From Bacillota bacterium (GTDB taxonomy: Bacteria > Bacillota > Clostridia > Oscillospirales > Acutalibacteraceae), in the NCBI GenBank assembly GCA_023418995.1, contig JAEZYP010000066.1, forward strand, positions 1-59,995: a stretch of 59,995 bases of DNA, given 5' to 3'. The first letter of the stretch is position 1. Every line of letters starts with the position of its first letter. The translations under genes and the position numbers were made by a program. The notes beneath the pieces were generated by a model that saw only the letters and a list, made by a program, of their open reading frames with translations, ran no database searches and was not told where the DNA came from. Of the stretch, positions 38,973-46,824 are shown piece after piece.

Positions 38973-39046
38973 ACCTCAACTTTCTTTTGAATTTGTTCCG
39001 GAAATGTTGCCGGACGTGCCCAAAGCAGGGAAAAAACAATGTGTTT
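38973..39046 (-). repeat. Conserved leader element, copy B
   Basis: Copy B of the leader described at 29416-29490, with the core GCCCAAAGCAGGGAAAAAAC at 39018-39037 (one mismatch). It begins at the stop codon of the DUF4406 gene and runs to the ribosome site of the VirB2-like gene. The outer stem here is GCCGG/CCGGC (39009-39013 with 39048-39052). Confidence 0.6.
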
Positions 39047-39602
39047 ACCGGCACATATCAAAATCATGAATTTCCTCCTGAACCGGTTCGGGTTCCTTTT
39101 GTTTGTTGCTTGACCGGATAATATAGTCTTCGGCATCCTGAAGCTCTTCCGGCTTGAAATGATCCTTTGCTTCCTCAGGAAGGACTACGGTAGTAACGAT
39201 CCCATCCTCGTTCCTTGCAAAAAGAATTTGACCGTATTTTGTAATTTCCTTAATTTGTTCCGCCATGTCCGGCGGGCGCTGATTTTGGGTTATTTGTGAA
39301 TCGCTTATGTGCCTGGTCGAAATGTTTAACTGCTTAGCAGTTTCGATTTCGGCGTTCATTCCCTCGGAGATTACGCCGCCGCACACCCAGAGTTCATCGC
39401 AGCGCTTCAGCAATTCCAATCCTAGAGAGAGGCCTTTTTGGCGCTGCTGGGCTATATCGTCGTTTAGAAACTGCGTAAATATGGTGTGGGGTGCGAGCGG
39501 GATAACTCCCTGTTCGGACGCGTAGGAACAGTATTCAATTGCTTTTTTGATGTTTCCCTCCGGATCGCCGCGCAGAGGGGAACAGATATAGACCATTTTC
39601 AT
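39045..39602 (-). CDS. DUF4406 (nucleoside deoxyribosyltransferase-like) protein
   Basis: A 185-residue protein. The N-terminal 110 residues follow the nucleoside 2-deoxyribosyltransferase-like DUF4406 fold: KMVYICSPLRGDPEGNIKKA, PLAPHTIFTQFL and CDELWVCGGVISEGMNAEIE, whose acidic residue is the usual catalytic Glu. A charged C-terminal tail follows. AAAGGAG lies 9 bases before the ATG. Proteins of this type are frequent in phages and ICEs and may act on nucleotides; the substrate is unknown. It lies downstream of ssb. Confidence 0.82.
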   Translation of the reverse strand: MKMVYICSPLRGDPEGNIKKAIEYCSYASEQGVIPLAPHTIFTQFLNDDIAQQRQKGLSLGLELLKRCDELWVCGGVISEGMNAEIETAKQLNISTRHISDSQITQNQRPPDMAEQIKEITKYGQILFARNEDGIVTTVVLPEEAKDHFKPEELQDAEDYIIRSSNKQKEPEPVQEEIHDFDMCR

Positions 39603-39634
39603 GGCTATCAACTCCTTTAAAAATTTGATTTTAA

Positions 39635-40063
39635 CTAAAAAGGAAGGTCATCCTCCGGAGGGAACTCCGAAATGTCTTCATTCGCAACACCTCCTGGCTC
39701 CGCAGCCTGATCGGAAGGAGTATCGGCGTCGGGATTTTCGACCGGCTTTGATCCGGCAAAATGCACGGTATCCGCAATAATTTCAAATGCTTTGCGTTTG
39801 TTGCCGTCTTTGTCTGTGTAGGAACGCGTATGAATGGAGCCTTTTACGGCAATCAGCTGCCCTTTCTTAAAATATTTGCAAATGAATTCCGCCGTGCCGC
39901 GCCAACCGATTACATCAATGAAGTCAGCCTGCCGATTCTGCCCTTTCGGAGCGTAGTCACGCTCTACCGCGAGGGTGATTGAGGTTACCGGAACATCGTT
40001 TGTCGTATACCTCAGCTCCGGCTCTTTCGTGATCCTACCCATGAGGACTGTAACATTTAACAT
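39635..40063 (-). CDS. ssb: Single-stranded DNA-binding protein
   Basis: A 142-residue OB-fold protein: LNVTVLMGRITKEPELRYTT, SITLAVERDYA, DFIDVIGWRGTAEFICKYFK, then KGQLIAVKGSIHTRSYTDKDG. The acidic C-terminal tip ends in PPEDDLPF, the conserved D-D-x-P-F tail that recruits repair and replication partners. AAGGAG lies 7 bases before the ATG. ICE-borne SSB protects the transferred strand on arrival. It follows the giant helicase gene, past that gene's terminator. Confidence 0.95.
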   Translation of the reverse strand: MLNVTVLMGRITKEPELRYTTNDVPVTSITLAVERDYAPKGQNRQADFIDVIGWRGTAEFICKYFKKGQLIAVKGSIHTRSYTDKDGNKRKAFEIIADTVHFAGSKPVENPDADTPSDQAAEPGGVANEDISEFPPEDDLPF

Positions 40064-40088
40064 TTTTTCAACTCCTTACAAAAAATTA

Positions 40089-40114
40089 GGACAGCCGGTT
40101 GATATCGGCTGCCC
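40089..40114 (-). terminator. Terminator of the methylase-helicase gene
   Basis: GGGCAGCCG pairs with CGGCTGTCC (40106-40114 with 40089-40097, one mismatch), followed on the minus strand by TAATTTTTT. Confidence 0.85.
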
Positions 40115-40125
40115 TGCAGGTGCAT

Positions 40126-43100
40126 TTACAATACTAATTCCATTTCATTTTCTTCTTCCTCCATTTCTACTTCCTGTGAATTTATCTCGTCAGCCGACAC
40201 GATCTGCTCTTTATCGCTTCCCATGTCGGCAGAAAGTGCAATATTCAGCTTATCCAGCTGCACGGTTTTCTGTTCCAGCTCGGTATTGTGTTCCCAAGGA
40301 ATGCTGAGCTGCTTTTCCAGATCAGAAATTTTTCTTTTTGAATCTTCAATTTCCCTCCGGCAAACCGGGACTCTGTCATCCAGGTCGTTAAGGGCATTGT
40401 CCAGCCGCATTGTGCAGCCGACAGCGTCCGTTCCCATCACCACGGCATAACGCGCACTGCCGCACAGCATGACCGAGTGTGTTCTGTTAAAGGTGCTGTA
40501 GGTCAGCTCCATCCGGAACCCGCGATACTGTCCGATAGGGATATATTCGCCGTCCTTCCTGAAGGCACTGGATTTTTGCAAAAGAACCTGCCCGGCGATC
40601 TCCCTTTTTCCATAGGTGATTCCAAACAGCTTGATTTCAAACTCCTTTTTAGTGTTCGCATTACGCTGGGCAATGTCCTTCTCCAGATTTTGAATTGCCT
40701 GTTCGTTTCTCGCCATTCTTTGAGGCTGATATTTTAGGTAATCGTCCTCCATCATATATTTTTCCGAATTGTATTGCGACTTCAGAGCTTTCAGCTCCGC
40801 GACGCGGACACGCAGCTCCTCACGCTCCTTGATTCGGGGGTCATTGGTGGAAAGCATCTTAACGGTAGCATAGTCCAGCACGGTTTCATCGATATCCTGG
40901 GCGTGACGCTCCGCACACCTGCCGGAGGAAATCTGGCTGATAAAGCGCTGCTTCTGTTCAAGAATCTGCCACGAATACGCGTCAAACGTTCCCTCGGTAA
41001 CATACCGGTATTCGGTGACTTCCGGATTATCATTCCCTTGGCGAAAAGCCCGTCCGTTTTGCTGTTCCAGATCACCCGGACGCCAGGGACAATCCAAATG
41101 ATGGATTGCAACGATCTTCTTCTGTGCGTTTGTACCGGCTCCCATTTTTGCTGTTGAGCCAAATAATATCCGTACCTTGCCTGCGCGCATATCAGCAAAA
41201 AGCGATTCCTTCTGCTTTTCGGTCTTTGCATCATGGATAAACTTAATTTGTCCTTCCGGAACACCTTGCTTAATCAGCTTTTGCTTCATATCATCGTAGA
41301 CATTGAAGGTCCCGTCGTAGTGTGGGGTCGAAAGATCACAAAATACCATTTGTGTACCGAGCGACGGGGTGCTTTCCTTCCACTCGCTGAGAATGGTCAT
41401 AACTGCAAGATTCACCTTGCTGCCCTCGAAATCCTCATAGGAGGAGTCAAGGATACGCATATCCAGAGCGCCGCACCGTCCCCGGTGAGTCTCTTTCAGA
41501 GCATTGTCTTCCCATGGTTCCACAAGACCGTTGTGGATACGCTCAAAACATTCAATAATGTCTTTTACCAAATCCTCTTGATCGGAGCTGGGCTTAGCAA
41601 CCATGATCTGCGGTTTGCCGTATTTCATAGCCGGTACCGGAAGCTTCAGCTGGTCGGCCGTCTTGATATCCGCGACCAGCGAATATAGATTCATCAGCTC
41701 CGGAAGATTTACAAATTCAGAGAATCGGGTCTTGTAGCGGTATTGCGTTCCGTCCGGTGTCAATTCAAGCGACGATGTTTTTCTTCCATATTGTGCCGCC
41801 CAGGCGTCAAAATGCTGGAAGTCCATTTGGGCAAGTGTACTGCCTTCCAGATACTTCATCATGACATAAAGCTCGGACATACTGTTTGTGACCGGAGTGC
41901 CGGTAGCAAATATAACGCCGCGCTGACCGTGATTTATTTCATTAATATAATCGCATTTCATCAGCATATCGGTGGATTTCAGTGCGTGGCTGCTGGAAAT
42001 ACCGGCAACATTTGTCATCTTTGTAGGGACATACAAATTTTTATAATAGTGGGCTTCATCTACGAAAATTTGATCGACACCCAACTCTTCAAAGGTGAGC
42101 AGATTGTCCTTTCGAGATTGATTCGTTAGTTTTTCCAGCTGTTCTTCGAGCGACTTTTTTGTCCTTTCCATCTGCTTGACGGTCCAATCCTCGCCGTTTT
42201 CCTCCGCGGTCAGCTCCATGGCTTCAGAAATAGACTTAATTTGCTGACGCATAATTTTTTCACGGCGTTCCGGGCTGATCGGGATTTTTTCAAAGCTGGT
42301 ATTGGCGATGACGACGGCGTCATAGTCACCGGTCGCGATACGGCTGATCAGACGCTGTCTCTTTGATTTCTCAAAGTCGTTTTTGGTTGCCAGCAAAACG
42401 TTTGCGCCCGGATAAAGCTTTAAAATATCACTGCCCCACTGATCAATGAGGTGTCCCGGAACAATATACATGTTTTTATTACACAGCCCCAGCCGTTTTG
42501 ATTCCATTCCCGCGGCGATCATTTCATAGGTCTTGCCCGCGCCTACACAGTGCGCCAGCAAGGTGTTTCCGCTGCTTAATATTCGGGAAACCGCATTGCT
42601 TTGATGGGGCTGCATTGTGATTTCCGGATTCATGCCCGGAAAAGTCAGGTGGCTGCCGTCATACTGACGCAGCCGGATATTGTTGTAAACATCATTGTAT
42701 TTGCGTACCAGGCGTTCCCTGCGCTCTGGGTCTTTGAACAACCAGTCTCCAAACTTATTCTCAATGACTTTCTGTTTTTCGCGGGCGGCGGCAGTTTCCA
42801 CCGAATTAACAATATAGGTATCATCTGCTTTGCGGTCGCGAATCGTAGGCGTTTTTTGGTTTAAAGACATCTCTAGCAAGGAATACGCGTCAATTCGGTG
42901 TGTGCCGAAGGTTTTGGAAGCGGTTACGTCGGAGGAAAGAAGGGAATGTGAAATACCGCCTATTTTCCAGAAAGCGTCGGATGGTAAGTAAACTACTTTT
43001 AAGCTTTTGGCATAACCGGGTGGATTAAACATGTCCCGGATAAACTGTTCGATGTCCTCCGGCGACAGCAGCGGTGAGCCTAGCCGGATATCAATCTGGG

Positions 43101-46100
43101 AAGCATCCAGGTCTTCCGGCTGAACTTTTTTTAGATAAGCAACGTTTATTTCATACTGCTGATCCTGCTCCGCCGCGTTTTGCGCGATAGATAGCTTTTC
43201 GCGAACCTTCCCGGAGAGATATTCTTCCGCCGTCAGATAATTTCCGTCAATGGGGTCTTTGAAGATGATCCCGGTTAAATCCTGTAAAATCTGTGCTTCG
43301 GTTTTGTCTGTAAGCTTGGCCAACAGAGGGATATCCACATATCCCTTTTGATTTAGGCAGACTGGCAGTGCTTCAATGGCAGTATCCACGTGGGTAATGA
43401 TCTGCGGTGCACGAATTGTTCGCTTTGTAAAAATAGCGGCTTTGGTGACGTTTTGATCATCGTCCACGTTTTCCAGACTGCAAAGAAGCGGATAATCAGA
43501 ATCAAATGAGAAAGCAAGATGATTTCCACGTGAAGTAAGGAAGTCGTGTTTTTTTACATAGGCGTCATAAAGCCGGTTCAGCTTTGCCTGTGTTTCCTGA
43601 ACCGCTTCATCCGGATAATTATCGCGCTGTACCCGGATTACCTCGCGAACAGCATTCCGTATTTCAATCATGCCGCGAATTCGGTGTTCCCGTGTGCCGG
43701 TGAAATTCTTGTGTATCATCTGACTGTTTTCACGATAGTAAATGTTGCCGTCCTCTGAAACGGTATAGCTGAAATTCTTGACGTTTGGATCCGCCGGTAT
43801 TGTTTCGGCGCAGTCACCGTTTTCCAGATTAAATTTTGGTTCGGAATACTCCGCTTGCAGCAGCGCAATCGCTTGCGGAAGCTCGTTGCGCCAATCTAAG
43901 CCTTCATGCGGAATGAGAGCGGTATCCTTGGCGCTGCCGTACATACGGTCATCAAACACCATTGTTCCCAACAGCATTTCCGGGTGATCTGCAAAATAGG
44001 AGTTGACCGGAACTCCGTTTTCAAGATAAGTCAGGTTTACCCAGTCCGGCTCAATATCTACCATGTGTTCCCGCTTTTTCAGGAAGATAATGTCCGCGGT
44101 GACTCCGGTATTGGCTTCTGCTTTCATCATGGTATTTGGAAGCCGTATCGCGCCGATCAGCTCCGCGCGCTGGGCGATGTATTTGCGAACGGAATTGTTG
44201 GATTTATCCATCGTTCCCTTTGAGGTAACAAAAATAATCAGACCGCCGGGGCGTACCTTATCCAGTGATCTGGCAAAGAAATAATCATGGATTAAAAAAT
44301 TGTGCTTCTCATAGCGTATATCCGGTACCTTGTACTCCCCGAACGGGACATTGCCGATTGATATATCAAAAAAATTGTCAGGGAAAGCGGATTTTTCAAA
44401 GCCTTTAATCTGTATCGTTGCCTTTTGGTACAGCTGCTGCGCAATCCGTCCGGTCAGGCTGTCCAGCTCCACGCCGAACAGCTTGCTGTTCTGTGTAATT
44501 TCCGACGGTAAATAACCAAAAAACCGCCCTGTTCCGCAGGACGGTTCCAAAATATTGCCTCCGGTAAATCCAAAGTTTTTCAATGCGGTATGTACCGCTT
44601 CGATTACTGCCGGAGGCGTGTAAAACGCGGTTAAAGTTGAAGCCCTTGCCGCTTCATACTCTTCGGGTAAGAGCAGCTCTTTCAGTTCCTGATATTCCTT
44701 CTGCCAGCCTTCGTTTGTTTTATCAAAGGCCTGAGAGATACCTCCCCAGCCCACATACTTTGACAGTGCGGACTGTTCTTCAGGAGTTGCCGGACGGTCC
44801 TCGAATTCGATTTGTTTCAGCAACCGTATTGCATCAACATTGATTTTATAATGGGTTTTCTGCCCTCCGGTTACCTCCGACGTATCGGGGTAACGGAAGT
44901 TTACAAGGACATCCTGAGAAAGGGTTTTGCGGAATTCCCGGTCAACATCTTCGGCATATTTGAGCATATCGTCGACATGCTTTTGCCGCTCCGGGTCCTG
45001 CAGCATACTTTTTGATTCTGCGGAATCAAACTTGAGGAATTCTTCGTCCGGCTCCGATGAATTTACTGCTGATTTTTCGGGATTCTTCACTTCAGGCAAG
45101 AAATCTGTTTGTTTTTTAACCTGTGGCTCCGCCAGTCCGCCGAAGAGGGTAAGCTGCTCCGGACGTTTGACCGGTACCATGGAAAGAAGGCGCCCGTCAG
45201 CAACTAAATTCCGTATTTCTTTCTGTAGAATTGTCCAGGATACCGTCCGGGAATATTCGCCCTGCGGCAGTTTGGCGATAATCTGAAGGCCTTTGCCGCT
45301 GAAATTAAAAAATCCGGGAATCCCGTTACTATAGGTGATGGTTCCGCCCCAGAACCCGTAGTCTTTTCTTAGAAATGCAATTGCTTCTTTTGCAGTCGGA
45401 TTTGTTTTATAAAAATCAGCGATTGTTTTGCGGCATTCGTCACTCCTGCGTATCAAAGCAGAGAAAAGATAGATGTCATGGAATTCATTTTCACTGATAA
45501 AGGCATGGTAGGCAGGTTTCCCGTCCAGGGTATCTGAATCATAATCCGGAATAGAAAAGGCAGCCTCTTTCGAAGCTGCCTGAATGTTTATTTCTGATAA
45601 ATTATGTCGTTCAGCACCATCTCCTCGGCTGTCTTGAACAGCCAGTTGTTGTACTGAATCAGCTCCATGTGATTGTCCGTTTTCGGGGCCGGATGTTCTT
45701 TCCGTAGTTGGCTGATCACCGAAAATTCGTACTCGTTCGCTTCGTGCTCCTTCTTGTGGCAGACTTCCATCAGTTTCAGCGAGAACGTCAGAATGGCGTA
45801 TTGACCCGGATGTTCTTCCTCCAGATACTTCTTGTATATCGTCCCGTATTTGTTCAGGGGCTTGTCGTACTTGGGCTGTGTGATCGCCAGCTGTGGATAG
45901 AATATACCGTCCTGTTCTTTGTATTTGATTGACATACTGAGATCTCCTTTGCTGTATTTTTTCTTCATGCTGTAGCTGTCGGATCGAGCTTTCAATTTGC
46001 CGCAGCAGCTGCCCGGCTTGTTTTAAACACGCTGTACCCAGCAGGACCGCATGATTCGGATTTGTAAGAAGGGATAAATCATCAAAAATGAGGGAATCCG

Positions 46101-46701
46101 GAATACTGCTATCCGGTATAATGCGATTATACACCATTTGTGTGATGCTGTCAGAGAAAAATTCCTGAATAGAAGCGTCGATTTCAGAAATATCGAGATT
46201 TTCCAGCTCGGTACCGTTGACGTCCTGAATGATTTCATAACAGGATTGGCTGTAGCACTCCTGCGTGATGGTCTCAATGACGTTTTGAATACACCGGTCA
46301 AACTCGGCGCTTTGCGCAATTCCGTATCGATCTTCGAGATCGATCAGCACGGTATCCCGGTAACCGGATTTTAACTCCCACGGAACAGGCAAAGTACCCG
46401 GCGCACCGTTTGTATCGCTTACATCAAACACATAAGATAAATTGCTCTGGCTGCTGGTGTTAGTAAGAACAGGGATTCCGTGCGCACCGGCGTTTACACG
46501 CCGGCCGACACGGTTCCAGGTTTCGATTGGTGCCAGCGCCGTTGCGTCCGGGCGCTGTGCATAAATGAGCAGTGCGGAAGTGAAGTTGTATTTATAGATT
46601 CGGGACGCGAACCTCAAAAACGCTTTCCATTCTCGCACCGAGGAAGTAACTTTTTGCTGTGTTTGTTCCAAAAGATTTTTGCATTCGCTGAGTTTGTCCA
46701 A
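40126..46701 (-). CDS. Giant N6-adenine methylase / SNF2-type helicase
   Basis: A 2,191-residue protein of the family found in many Firmicutes and Bacteroidota ICEs. The N-terminal part holds a long disordered linker (about 250-375). The methylase motif I is NILEPSCGTGRFFGYLP (about 718), with SIGNVPFGEY near 785 in place of N-P-P-Y. The SNF2 motor follows: LLAHCVGAGKT (about 1385), IFVDEAHYYKN (about 1547) and QQNGRAFRQG (about 1882). It could methylate the incoming strand or defend it from restriction. The TTG at 46701 with GGAGG 7 bases upstream is the best start. A second gene is encoded in another frame within the linker. Confidence 0.9.
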   Translation of the reverse strand: MDKLSECKNLLEQTQQKVTSSVREWKAFLRFASRIYKYNFTSALLIYAQRPDATALAPIETWNRVGRRVNAGAHGIPVLTNTSSQSNLSYVFDVSDTNGAPGTLPVPWELKSGYRDTVLIDLEDRYGIAQSAEFDRCIQNVIETITQECYSQSCYEIIQDVNGTELENLDISEIDASIQEFFSDSITQMVYNRIIPDSSIPDSLIFDDLSLLTNPNHAVLLGTACLKQAGQLLRQIESSIRQLQHEEKIQQRRSQYVNQIQRTGRYILSTAGDHTAQVRQAPEQIRDDIQEVSGGRTSGSIRHSDVLAETDGSLPQEGARSERVRIFGDQPTTERTSGPENGQSHGADSVQQLAVQDSRGDGAERHNLSEINIQAASKEAAFSIPDYDSDTLDGKPAYHAFISENEFHDIYLFSALIRRSDECRKTIADFYKTNPTAKEAIAFLRKDYGFWGGTITYSNGIPGFFNFSGKGLQIIAKLPQGEYSRTVSWTILQKEIRNLVADGRLLSMVPVKRPEQLTLFGGLAEPQVKKQTDFLPEVKNPEKSAVNSSEPDEEFLKFDSAESKSMLQDPERQKHVDDMLKYAEDVDREFRKTLSQDVLVNFRYPDTSEVTGGQKTHYKINVDAIRLLKQIEFEDRPATPEEQSALSKYVGWGGISQAFDKTNEGWQKEYQELKELLLPEEYEAARASTLTAFYTPPAVIEAVHTALKNFGFTGGNILEPSCGTGRFFGYLPSEITQNSKLFGVELDSLTGRIAQQLYQKATIQIKGFEKSAFPDNFFDISIGNVPFGEYKVPDIRYEKHNFLIHDYFFARSLDKVRPGGLIIFVTSKGTMDKSNNSVRKYIAQRAELIGAIRLPNTMMKAEANTGVTADIIFLKKREHMVDIEPDWVNLTYLENGVPVNSYFADHPEMLLGTMVFDDRMYGSAKDTALIPHEGLDWRNELPQAIALLQAEYSEPKFNLENGDCAETIPADPNVKNFSYTVSEDGNIYYRENSQMIHKNFTGTREHRIRGMIEIRNAVREVIRVQRDNYPDEAVQETQAKLNRLYDAYVKKHDFLTSRGNHLAFSFDSDYPLLCSLENVDDDQNVTKAAIFTKRTIRAPQIITHVDTAIEALPVCLNQKGYVDIPLLAKLTDKTEAQILQDLTGIIFKDPIDGNYLTAEEYLSGKVREKLSIAQNAAEQDQQYEINVAYLKKVQPEDLDASQIDIRLGSPLLSPEDIEQFIRDMFNPPGYAKSLKVVYLPSDAFWKIGGISHSLLSSDVTASKTFGTHRIDAYSLLEMSLNQKTPTIRDRKADDTYIVNSVETAAAREKQKVIENKFGDWLFKDPERRERLVRKYNDVYNNIRLRQYDGSHLTFPGMNPEITMQPHQSNAVSRILSSGNTLLAHCVGAGKTYEMIAAGMESKRLGLCNKNMYIVPGHLIDQWGSDILKLYPGANVLLATKNDFEKSKRQRLISRIATGDYDAVVIANTSFEKIPISPERREKIMRQQIKSISEAMELTAEENGEDWTVKQMERTKKSLEEQLEKLTNQSRKDNLLTFEELGVDQIFVDEAHYYKNLYVPTKMTNVAGISSSHALKSTDMLMKCDYINEINHGQRGVIFATGTPVTNSMSELYVMMKYLEGSTLAQMDFQHFDAWAAQYGRKTSSLELTPDGTQYRYKTRFSEFVNLPELMNLYSLVADIKTADQLKLPVPAMKYGKPQIMVAKPSSDQEDLVKDIIECFERIHNGLVEPWEDNALKETHRGRCGALDMRILDSSYEDFEGSKVNLAVMTILSEWKESTPSLGTQMVFCDLSTPHYDGTFNVYDDMKQKLIKQGVPEGQIKFIHDAKTEKQKESLFADMRAGKVRILFGSTAKMGAGTNAQKKIVAIHHLDCPWRPGDLEQQNGRAFRQGNDNPEVTEYRYVTEGTFDAYSWQILEQKQRFISQISSGRCAERHAQDIDETVLDYATVKMLSTNDPRIKEREELRVRVAELKALKSQYNSEKYMMEDDYLKYQPQRMARNEQAIQNLEKDIAQRNANTKKEFEIKLFGITYGKREIAGQVLLQKSSAFRKDGEYIPIGQYRGFRMELTYSTFNRTHSVMLCGSARYAVVMGTDAVGCTMRLDNALNDLDDRVPVCRREIEDSKRKISDLEKQLSIPWEHNTELEQKTVQLDKLNIALSADMGSDKEQIVSADEINSQEVEMEEEENEMELVL
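45588..45935 (-). CDS. TnpV-like protein overlapping the helicase gene
   Basis: A 115-residue frame lies wholly inside the helicase gene, same strand, other frame. It has its own ribosome site, AAAGGAG, 9 bases before the ATG at 45935. The product matches TnpV proteins of Firmicutes transposons: GIFYPQLAITQPKYDKPLNK, YGTIYKKYLEEEHPGQYAIL, and the ending NHMELIQYNNWLFKTAEEMV before LNDIIYQK. It covers the region where the helicase frame encodes a low-complexity linker. This is good evidence for an overprinted gene. TnpV function is unknown. Confidence 0.7.
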   Translation of the reverse strand: MSIKYKEQDGIFYPQLAITQPKYDKPLNKYGTIYKKYLEEEHPGQYAILTFSLKLMEVCHKKEHEANEYEFSVISQLRKEHPAPKTDNHMELIQYNNWLFKTAEEMVLNDIIYQK

Positions 46702-46746
46702 ATTCTTTCCTCCATTCACTTATTATAATTTGAAACATAAATGAAA

Positions 46747-46768
46747 GCAGCCAGATTGCTCCGGCTGC
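46747..46768 (-). terminator. Terminator of the large Ig-like adhesin gene
   Basis: GCAGCC pairs with GGCTGC (46747-46752 with 46763-46768), followed on the minus strand by TTTCATTT. A closely similar hairpin, 21 of 22 bases, stands at 51145-51166 after the second adhesin gene. Confidence 0.7.
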
Positions 46769-46824
46769 ATACAATCAATTAATTAGATGTGTTGCTAGAA
46801 TTAAGCAAGAATGACTTTCGTTTG

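Noticed and set aside
40126..46701. Interpretation of the methylase-helicase as a BREX or DISARM defence protein
   Set aside because: No other BREX or DISARM genes are nearby, and proteins of this layout are standard in ICE backbones beside ssb and transfer genes.
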